The notes under the pieces: model-generated
Databases searched by the model: none
The model's input: the letters and a program-made list of their open reading frames with translations, nothing else
What the model was told of the DNA's origin: nothing
Position numbers and translations under genes: made by a program
Assembly (NCBI GenBank): GCA_030650265.1
Contig: JAUSEJ010000599.1
Location: 1-5,647, forward strand
Length of the DNA: 5,647 bases
Reading direction: 5' to 3'
Origin: Dehalococcoidia bacterium
GTDB lineage: Bacteria > Chloroflexota > Dehalococcoidia > JACPQF01
Shown: piece after piece, positions 1-4,840 of the stretch
Layout: each line of letters starts with the position of its first letter
How positions within the stretch are numbered: position 1 is the first letter of the stretch

Positions 1-352
1 CATCTGGGCTATGTTAACTCTGAAGGCAGCGTAAGGGGAAGTTGGTCGGTGACTTGTGGTAGCGTGTTTAGTCAGAAGATATGGGAGGCGGCGGCATGAG
101 GAGAATCCTCGCTGGCCCCTATGCGGTAGGACAATCCTGCGAAGGTGAGACCAAACCCGCGCTCGTAGATCGAGGCAGCTCCCGACAGATAGTGTATCAT
201 GCGGTTTCAACCCGCGCATATTAGGTTGACACATCGTCGCAGAGGCCCAATCCACTCTTTTCTGACAAAACACACTACCATGGTCCGGCCCCACCCCACC
301 CTGTCTGTTTAGAGTGGTTGTTGACAAGCCCATCCATTTCAGGGGCCAAGCG

Positions 353-396
353 TTCGCAATTCAATTCGGCCAGGAGTTCCCAATACTGATTGCGAA
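353..396. repeat. 8-bp inverted repeat, 28-nt spacer
   Basis: TTCGCAAT at 353-360 is exactly complementary to ATTGCGAA at 389-396. The spacer is 28 nt and holds no obvious motif. It could be a stem-loop or a divided protein-binding site. No gene start lies close by, so no role can be assigned. Confidence 0.45.
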
Positions 397-437
397 TTCT
401 TCGCCCTCAGGGCCTTCCCCCATCGGTTTTCTGCCAC

Positions 438-469
438 ATGTGCGCTGTGGTGTGGGAAACCGCGCACAT
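438..469. repeat. 8-bp inverted repeat, 16-nt spacer
   Basis: ATGTGCGC at 438-445 pairs perfectly with GCGCACAT at 462-469 around a 16-nt spacer. The left arm overlaps a separate 8-bp palindrome, CACATGTG, at 435-442. A stable hairpin is expected if the region is transcribed. There is no T-run after it on either strand, so it is not a standard intrinsic terminator. Confidence 0.45.
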
Positions 470-548
470 CTCTAAATGAAAGCCTTTGTAGTGGCCTTTG
501 TTACACCCATGTCATGATTCAGTGAATTCTGCCCATTTTATAGGGCGG

Positions 549-569
549 TCCGGATGATGTGAATCCGGA
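549..569. repeat. 7-bp hairpin, TCCGGAT / ATCCGGA
   Basis: TCCGGAT at 549-555 and ATCCGGA at 563-569 form a perfect 7-bp stem with a 7-nt loop. Because TCCGGA is itself palindromic, the two arms also read as a direct repeat of CCGGATGA. It could be a paired operator site or a structured RNA element; the sequence does not decide. Confidence 0.4.
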
Positions 570-612
570 TGAGACGTTCAGGCGGCGAAGCGGGCCCAAA
601 GCGGCGGCACTG

Positions 613-626
613 CCAGTCCGGACTGG
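613..626. repeat. Perfect 14-bp palindrome
   Basis: CCAGTCCGGACTGG reads identically on both strands with no spacer. It lies inside a wider pairing of ACTGC (609-613) with GCAGT (635-639). A second perfect palindrome follows at 659-670. Size and symmetry suit a dimeric regulator site, but the nearest gene start is about 290 bases downstream, so the role is unknown. Confidence 0.45.
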
Positions 627-658
627 TCCGGCGAGCAGTCCCCGGCGGCGGATGCGTC

Positions 659-670
659 ATGTAGCTACAT
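659..670. repeat. Perfect 12-bp palindrome
   Basis: ATGTAGCTACAT is a perfect 12-bp palindrome, 32 bases beyond the end of the 14-bp palindrome at 613-626. Together they make this the most symmetrical part of the non-coding region. Binding-site and recombination-site readings are both possible and neither can be tested from this window. Confidence 0.4.
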
Positions 671-742
671 ATCGCCATTCATTCTTCGCCAAGACCTCTG
701 ACCCTTACGGGTGACCAAGGCTTCCGCCATCCCATCTGCGAA

Positions 743-767
743 ATCCTTTAATCCGCGTCATCCGCGG
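743..767. repeat. Degenerate ATCC-type short repeat
   Basis: ATCC recurs at 743-746, 751-754 and 760-763, so the spacing is 8 to 9 bases. The last two units read ATCCGCG and ATCCGCGG. CCGCG (753-757) and CGCGG (763-767) also form a small 5-bp hairpin. The pattern resembles intergenic ATCCG(C/T)G-type repeats that I recall from many environmental bacterial genomes; that resemblance is from memory and was not checked. Confidence 0.35.
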
Positions 768-833
768 TGCGGACAGCCACGGACAACCGCCCCCAGCCAG
801 CGCATCACGCCGCCCCCGACCTCCGTCCTTCAT

Positions 834-866
834 CCCCTATCCCCCAACCCCTGACCCCTGACCCCC
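834..866 (-). other. G-quadruplex-forming motif (minus strand)
   Basis: Five runs of four or five C lie on the plus strand at 834-837, 841-845, 848-851, 855-858 and 862-866, separated by loops of 3, 2, 3 and 3 bases. The minus strand therefore has five runs of at least four G with short loops, a textbook pattern for a stable G-quadruplex, and the C-rich strand could form an i-motif. It ends 15 bases before the -35 box of the endonuclease V promoter and lies on the template strand of that gene. An effect on transcription is possible but is only inferred. Confidence 0.5.
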
Positions 867-881
867 ACATCGGACGTCTGT

Positions 882-911
882 TTGCGAGTGTTGCCGCCCA
901 GGCTGTATAAT
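882..911 (+). promoter_or_regulatory. Sigma-70-type promoter of the endonuclease V gene
   Basis: A perfect -10 box, TATAAT, lies at 906-911. A -35-like TTGCGA lies at 882-887, giving an 18-bp spacer. Transcription should start about 6 to 8 bases after the -10 box, at roughly 917-919, which is the GTG start codon at 919 or a base or two before it. The transcript would be leaderless or almost so. This is the best promoter in the window and probably drives the whole nfi-prfB-peptidase operon. Confidence 0.7.
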
Positions 912-918
912 AGAGATA

Positions 919-1602
919 GTGAAAGTACGTACATTACACTCGTGGCAGGTTAACCCGGCGGAGGCGAGGGAGATCCAGTGCCGTTTGGCGTCTCAGGTGT
1001 CACGCCGGACAGAACTGGTGAAGGTCGAGTTCATCGCTGGTGTAGACGTCTCAACCAACGCTCGGCTTGGATTGGCCAGGGCAGCGGTGGTAATCCTGCG
1101 ATTCCCCGATTTGACGGTCGAAGAGTACGCGCTGGTCGAAGAGCCGATTGCTTTTCCCTATGTCCCGGGCCTCCTCTCCTTTCGCGAGGCTCCGAGCATT
1201 CTCAAGGCATTTGAAGGACTGAAGTCGACGCCCGACTTGGTGATGGTGGACGGCCAGGGTATCGCTCACCCTCGGCGCATGGGACTGGCCAGCCATCTTG
1301 GTCTACTGCTTGACCTACCGGTGATCGGGTGCGCCAAATCGATTCTGGTGGGCCAACACGGGGACTTGCCCGAGGAGCAGGGAAGCCTGGCCTACCTCAT
1401 CGACGGAGACGACGTGGTTGGAGCGGCCGTGCGAACGAGGAAAGGCGTAAAACCTGTTTACGTCTCCATAGGAAATAAGATTGACCTGCCCACTGCGATA
1501 GGTTTGGTAAATAACTGCTGCCGGCACTACCGGTTGCCGGAGCCAACCAGATTGGCACACCTGGCCGCCGCGGGAAGATTGCCTACTAACACGAGGAGCT
1601 GA
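919..1602 (+). CDS. nfi: Endonuclease V (deoxyinosine 3' endonuclease)
   Basis: Endonuclease V nicks DNA at the second phosphodiester bond 3' to hypoxanthine and other deaminated bases, starting repair in the cytoplasm; it needs Mg2+. The 227-residue product has the usual bacterial length and the RNase H-like fold signature. Visible motifs are AGVDVS with metal ligand D43, FPYVPGLLSFRE with wedge residue Y81 and E90, VDGQGIAHPRRMGLASH with D111, H117 and H126, then GCAK with K140. The C-terminal RLPEPTRLAH contains H214. These match the catalytic residues known from Thermotoga maritima and E. coli enzymes. The GTG start is preferred because family proteins begin shortly before the LHSWQVNP-like stretch and the promoter lies immediately upstream. 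No Shine-Dalgarno is seen, in line with a leaderless mRNA. It is first in an operon, with prfB starting 11 nt after its stop. Confidence 0.95.
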   Translation: MKVRTLHSWQVNPAEAREIQCRLASQVSRRTELVKVEFIAGVDVSTNARLGLARAAVVILRFPDLTVEEYALVEEPIAFPYVPGLLSFREAPSILKAFEGLKSTPDLVMVDGQGIAHPRRMGLASHLGLLLDLPVIGCAKSILVGQHGDLPEEQGSLAYLIDGDDVVGAAVRTRKGVKPVYVSIGNKIDLPTAIGLVNNCCRHYRLPEPTRLAHLAAAGRLPTNTRS

Positions 1603-1613
1603 AAACACAAGAG

Positions 1614-2721
1614 ATGGAAGATCTACGTGATCGCCTAGCTGACCTGGAAGCCAAGATTCGTACCATTATGGTGCGTCTTTGACATACTTGACAAGGAACA
1701 GGAAATCGCCAGGATCGAGGAGAGCTCGACCGACCCCGATTTCTGGCTAGACCAGGCCGAAGCCCAAAAGGCCATGCGGCAGTTAGCAGATTTGCGTGGA
1801 ATGGCCGAGACCTGGCGCGGACTCGAACATAGCGTCAAGGACGCCATTGATCTGAGCGACTTGGCCATGGCCGAAGCAGACGATGATCTGATTGCCGAGG
1901 TGTTGGCGGAAGTCTCCCGGACTGAAACCACAGTCAAAGGGCTTGAGTTCCAATTGTCTCTAGGGGGTGAGCACGATCGCAAAAATGCCATCCTCGCTAT
2001 CCACGCTGGCGCGGGTGGCACCGAGTCACAGGACTGGGCGGACATGCTGCTTCGCATGTACCTGCGCTGGGCCGAGAAACGCCGTTACGAAACACAGATC
2101 ATCGATATGACCCCGGGCGAGGAGGCGGTAATCAAGAGCGCCACCGTCGAGATCACCGGGCGATATGCCTATGGCTATCTCAAGGCTGAACGGGGGGTCC
2201 ATCGCCTTGTCAGGCTGTCTCCGTACGATGCAGCGCATCGCCGCCACACGTCCTTTGTACTCGTCGAGGTCATGCCGGAGGCGGACGACGCCGCTGATGT
2301 GACGGTCGACCCGGATGATCTCAAGATCGACGTATTCCGTTCCAGTGGCGCCGGCGGCCAAAACGTCCAGAAGAACAGCACGGCGGTGCGATTGACTCAT
2401 CTGCCATCGGGGTTGGTGGTCACTTGCCAGAACGAACGATCGCAGTTACAGAATAGGGATACCGCCCTGCGCGTCCTCCAATCACGCTTGCTGGAGATCG
2501 AACTCGAGAAGCAAGAGGTTGAGAGGGCCACGCTAAAGGGGAAGCACGTTAGCGCCGGCTGGGGCAACCAGATCAGGAGCTACGTTTTGCACCCCTATAA
2601 TCTGGTGAAAGACCTCAGAACTGGCCATGAGACCTCGAATACCATGGCGGTCCTGGATGGCGATCTGGACGCTTTCATTAATGCTTATTTGGAGGAAACG
2701 CTCGCTGATGGAATTTCCTAG
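1614..2721 (+). CDS. prfB: Peptide chain release factor 2, made by +1 programmed frameshift
   Basis: RF2 recognises UGA and UAA in the ribosomal A site and triggers hydrolysis of peptidyl-tRNA. The gene is split: 22 codons from ATG 1614 end at in-frame UGA 1680-1682, and skipping T1680 restores a frame running from GAC 1681 to TAG 2719-2721. The full protein is 368 residues, close to E. coli RF2 (365). Motifs in order: a charged coiled-coil N-terminus, HAGAGGTES at 130-138, HRLVRLSPYD with the stop-codon tripeptide S202-P203-Y204, and GAGGQNVQKN with catalytic G247-G248-Q249. The usual RF2 tripeptide is SPF, so Y204 is a conservative but notable change. A start at ATG 1774 would lose 53 residues. 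An AGGAG at 1594-1598 lies 15 nt before ATG 1614, farther than usual, so coupling to nfi translation is likely. The peptidase gene follows 13 nt after the stop. Confidence 0.96.
1670..1683 (+). promoter_or_regulatory. RF2 autoregulatory +1 frameshift site
   Basis: The slippery sequence CTT TGA C (1677-1683) is identical to the conserved bacterial prfB site. When RF2 is scarce, the ribosome pauses at UGA (1680-1682), the leucine tRNA slips from CUU to UUU, and translation resumes at GAC. When RF2 is plentiful, a 22-residue peptide is released. A second in-frame UGA at 1689-1691 backs up the first. The stimulating Shine-Dalgarno-like element is only GGTG (1670-1673), occupying the place of AGGGGG in E. 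coli, with 6 nt before the UGA. GGUG pairs with the 5' part of the anti-Shine-Dalgarno (CACC), so stimulation may be weaker or differently spaced. Confidence 0.93.
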
Positions 2722-2722
2722 T

Positions 2723-2729
2723 GGAGGTG
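2723..2729 (+). promoter_or_regulatory. Strong ribosome binding site fixing the peptidase start
   Basis: GGAGGTG is a near-perfect Shine-Dalgarno, 5 nt before ATG 2735 and directly after the prfB stop codon. It sets the start of the metallopeptidase at 2735 rather than at an in-frame upstream ATG at 2627, which lies inside prfB. Confidence 0.9.
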
Positions 2730-2734
2730 CAAAG

Positions 2735-4012
2735 ATGAGAAGGCTCCTTACCTTACTGATTGTCCTCGGACTGGCTCTTGCGAACTACGCACCCGCTTTG
2801 GTGCAGGCGGCGCCTGGGGATATCTCTGTCTCCTCCAGCACCTATGAGAACGGGTTCCCCGACAAGATAACGTTTAAGATTCAGGCAAAGAGCAGCTCCC
2901 AAATCAACAAAATCACACTGCGCTACACAACGGCTGACGGCGGAGTCGAGGCCTATGCCCCTCTCACCATTACCTCCGGCGCCTCCGTCTCCGGCGACTA
3001 CACCCTAAACACCCAAAAGAACTATATTCCTCCCAGCACTAACATCAGGTTTCGCTGGGTCATCGAGGACGCAGCCGGGAACAGCCTGACGACAGACTAC
3101 AACGCCTTTGACTACGATGACGTTCGCTTTAAATGGGACAAACAAACCAGTCAGGGAGTCACGGTATACTGGTACAAGGGCACCCCGGCCTTTGCCAAAG
3201 ATGTGCTTGATTCAGCCGTGACCTCGATCAAACGTTTGTCTGGTGAAATTGGCGTCACTTACGAACGACCGATGAAGGTCCTTGTCTATGACAACAAGAA
3301 GGATATGGACTCAGCGCAGCCCCAGAGAAGCGCCACCTACCAGGCCGAGACCATCACCCTGGGAGTGCGATTGTCTTCCGACGTTCTGCTCCTTCTGGCT
3401 AACCAGTCCGACCTCAAGGAAACCCTCGCCCACGAACTTTGCCATATGATCGTTCACCAGAAGGTTGACAACCCGTATGTCGATATCCCGTCCTGGCTTG
3501 ATGAAGGACTGGCAATGGTGGCCGAAGAGAAACTGCCCGCTGGCTTCCAGCGTGGCTTGGACGATGGGGTGAAGCAGAATGCACTGCTCTCCGTCAGGTC
3601 CATGACCAGCTACTCCGGCGATCCGAACAAGGTAAACCTGTACTATGGCGAGGCCTACAGCGTGGTGAAGTACATGCTGGACACCTACGGTCGGGACAAG
3701 ATGGTTGCCTTGCTGACGGCATTCAAAGAGGGAAGAGCCACGGACGATGCGCTCCGCCGAACCTACGGGTTCACCACGGACGAACTTGATGCCAAGTGGC
3801 GGGTTAGCCTGGGTCTAGGGCCGAGGCCAGGCAACGATAGCACAGCCAAGCCCGAGGCCACGCGCATTCCCACGATGGTGCCGCTGGGAACAACCACCCA
3901 AACTGGTTTGGACAGCAAGGTGGGATGGTACTGCCTGATCCCGCTTGCCTGTCTCGCCGTTCTGCTGTTGGCGGCGATCGTCGTGATCCTTGTCCGGGTG
4001 AGAAGGAGATAG
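2735..4012 (+). CDS. Secreted, C-terminally anchored MA-clan (HExxH) metallopeptidase
   Basis: The 425-residue product looks like an extracytoplasmic zinc peptidase of the MA-like group. Residues 1-25 are a signal peptide (basic MRR, long hydrophobic stretch, likely cut after VQA). Residues of about 26-150 are beta-rich with a WVIEDAAGN segment, typical of an immunoglobulin-like N-terminal domain. The catalytic signature is H233-E-L-C-H237, followed by WLDEG with E257 as the probable third zinc ligand, as in gluzincins. A Pro/Thr/Ser-rich linker at about 362-396 leads to a hydrophobic segment from W398 and a basic VRVRRR end, consistent with an outside-facing domain held by one membrane helix. 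Substrate is unknown. The gene follows prfB by 13 nt and should be cotranscribed with it. Similar peptidases are, from memory, common in Chloroflexota. A non-peptidase role cannot be excluded. Confidence 0.87.
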   Translation: MRRLLTLLIVLGLALANYAPALVQAAPGDISVSSSTYENGFPDKITFKIQAKSSSQINKITLRYTTADGGVEAYAPLTITSGASVSGDYTLNTQKNYIPPSTNIRFRWVIEDAAGNSLTTDYNAFDYDDVRFKWDKQTSQGVTVYWYKGTPAFAKDVLDSAVTSIKRLSGEIGVTYERPMKVLVYDNKKDMDSAQPQRSATYQAETITLGVRLSSDVLLLLANQSDLKETLAHELCHMIVHQKVDNPYVDIPSWLDEGLAMVAEEKLPAGFQRGLDDGVKQNALLSVRSMTSYSGDPNKVNLYYGEAYSVVKYMLDTYGRDKMVALLTAFKEGRATDDALRRTYGFTTDELDAKWRVSLGLGPRPGNDSTAKPEATRIPTMVPLGTTTQTGLDSKVGWYCLIPLACLAVLLLAAIVVILVRVRRR

Positions 4013-4020
4013 ACTTGCCC

Positions 4021-4048
4021 TGGACCCACGGACTAATGTCCGTGGCCA
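4021..4048. terminator. Hairpin between convergent genes, possible bidirectional terminator
   Basis: CCACGGAC (4026-4033) and GTCCGTGG (4038-4045) form a perfect 8-bp stem with loop TAAT. TGG (4021-4023) can also pair with CCA (4046-4048) across an AC bulge. It starts 9 bases after the peptidase stop, where a terminator is expected. No T-run follows on either strand, so it may act as a 3'-end-stabilising or factor-dependent element. A smaller hairpin (GCCAC / GTGGC, 5 bp, loop TTCT) follows at 4069-4082. Confidence 0.5.
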
Positions 4049-4127
4049 ATGCGTCCCGGTATTAGCCCGCCACTTCTGTGGCAGGAAGACCAGGCCATAG
4101 ACCGAAACAACACTGCTCAGACTGGAA

Positions 4128-4811
4128 TCAGTCGATCAGCCTAGCCGCTGGCCTGCGAGCGCTGGCCGCAGGAGGACGGGCCTCAGGCGTCTTCTGATCT
4201 TCGGTCGGTTTGCCCTCCACCGGCTTCGGTCCTCGATCCTGCGTGATGTGCCGGACATGGAGGATTCGTTGCACGGTTGTGATATTGGTGAAAATGGCCA
4301 GAAGCCAAAGGACTGGCAGCAATTGCCCGATAATCAGGCCCACCGCGAGCAGTATCACCCTCTCCGGCCTGGCCAGCAAGCCAACTTCACAACGCAGGCC
4401 CAAACCCTCGGCCCGCGCTCTGACGTAACTCACCATCACCGATCCCACCATCACAGCAAAGACTAGAAGGATCACCTGAGTATCCTGCGTTTGCGCGGCA
4501 ACCACCAGTACGCCGAACAGAAGCACCGCTTCCGAGTAACGGTCCAACGTGGAGTCCAAAAAGGCGCCGAACGTCGTGGATTGGCCAGTCGTGCGGGCCA
4601 GAGCGCCATCAAGCATATCGAAAAGACCGGCAAACAAGACGAGCAGTCCACCGATGAACTGGTGGCCAGTGGCAAGGACTGCCGCCACAACTGTATTCAA
4701 AATGAACCCGGTGACAGTCAATGCATTGGGCGTGATCGGCGTTTTGCCGATTATTCTTGCCAGCGGCGCCATCACCTGCTGGGCTAGACCTTTGAATCGA
4801 TTAGCTATCAT
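4128..4811 (-). CDS. CDP-alcohol phosphatidyltransferase, PIP-synthase-like
   Basis: The 227-residue membrane enzyme should transfer a phosphatidyl group from CDP-diacylglycerol to an alcohol or polyol phosphate at the inner membrane. It carries the full family signature, D65-x2-DG(68-69)-x2-AR(72-73)-x8-G82-x3-D86-x3-D90, whose aspartates bind the metal ions. A second conserved stretch, SYVRARAEG (128-136) followed by RPER (148-151), resembles phosphatidylinositol-phosphate and archaetidylinositol-phosphate synthases more than glycerophosphate enzymes. Hydrophobic segments between about 30 and 175 fit six helices. The last 40 or so residues form a Lys/Pro/Arg/Ala-rich soluble tail. Start ATG 4811 has AGGAGG 11 nt upstream (4823-4828 on plus). 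A GT4 glycosyltransferase precedes it by 29 nt. A phosphatidylglycerophosphate synthase role remains possible. Confidence 0.9.
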   Translation of the reverse strand: MIANRFKGLAQQVMAPLARIIGKTPITPNALTVTGFILNTVVAAVLATGHQFIGGLLVLFAGLFDMLDGALARTTGQSTTFGAFLDSTLDRYSEAVLLFGVLVVAAQTQDTQVILLVFAVMVGSVMVSYVRARAEGLGLRCEVGLLARPERVILLAVGLIIGQLLPVLWLLAIFTNITTVQRILHVRHITQDRGPKPVEGKPTEDQKTPEARPPAASARRPAARLID

Positions 4812-4822
4812 GGTCGTCAGTG

Positions 4823-4828
4823 CCTCCT
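4823..4828 (-). promoter_or_regulatory. Ribosome binding site of the phosphatidyltransferase
   Basis: On the minus strand AGGAGG lies 11 nt before ATG 4811, slightly longer than usual. The next upstream codons in frame are ACC, ACG and CTG, none a usual start, so ATG 4811 is the best choice. Confidence 0.75.
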
Positions 4829-4840
4829 AGTTCAGATAAG

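Larger units (their letters stand above)
1..881. other. Long stretch with no supportable protein gene
   Basis: Nearly 900 bases carry no convincing coding sequence on either strand. Only short open frames occur: a 32-codon frame open from base 1 to a TGA at 97-99, a 42-codon ATG frame at 96-224, and an arginine/serine/histidine-rich minus-strand frame from 219 leaving the window at base 1. None resembles a family I recognise. The region holds several inverted repeats and palindromes, a degenerate ATCC repeat and a C-rich tract; the main ones are listed separately. The first 230 bases contain closely spaced small hairpins (98-110 and 126-140 are clear), which would fit the 3' part of a structured RNA or a decayed element. 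I could not match them to RNase P RNA, tmRNA, SRP RNA, 6S RNA, rRNA or group II intron domain V. Confidence 0.6.

Noticed and set aside
1..219. Minus-strand frame of 73 codons open at the window start
   Set aside because: It is rich in Arg, Ser and His, has no family motif, and lies opposite hairpins; it is probably an antisense shadow.
96..224. 42-codon ATG frame with an upstream GGAG-like site
   Set aside because: The product resembles no protein I know, has no coding-like composition, and lies in a hairpin-rich region. Its ATGA overlap with a preceding frame is probably chance.
226..326. TTGACA boxes at 226-231 and 321-326 as promoters
   Set aside because: Neither has a recognisable -10 box 16 to 18 bases downstream and neither precedes a gene.
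1679..1707. TTGACA-like boxes at 1679-1684 and 1688-1693 as an internal promoter
   Set aside because: No -10 element at the right spacing; the bases are explained by the conserved frameshift site and RF2 codons.
1774..2721. RF2 starting at ATG 1774 (315 residues)
   Set aside because: It lacks the conserved N-terminal coiled-coil residues; the upstream frame joined through CTT TGA C gives a full-length RF2.
2627..2734. Upstream ATG 2627 as start of the peptidase gene
   Set aside because: It lies within the prfB coding region, would put 36 unrelated residues before a clear signal peptide, and ignores the strong GGAGGTG before ATG 2735.
4491..4830. Plus-strand frames over the phosphatidyltransferase
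   Set aside because: They are antisense shadows of a gene with a complete family signature on the minus strand.
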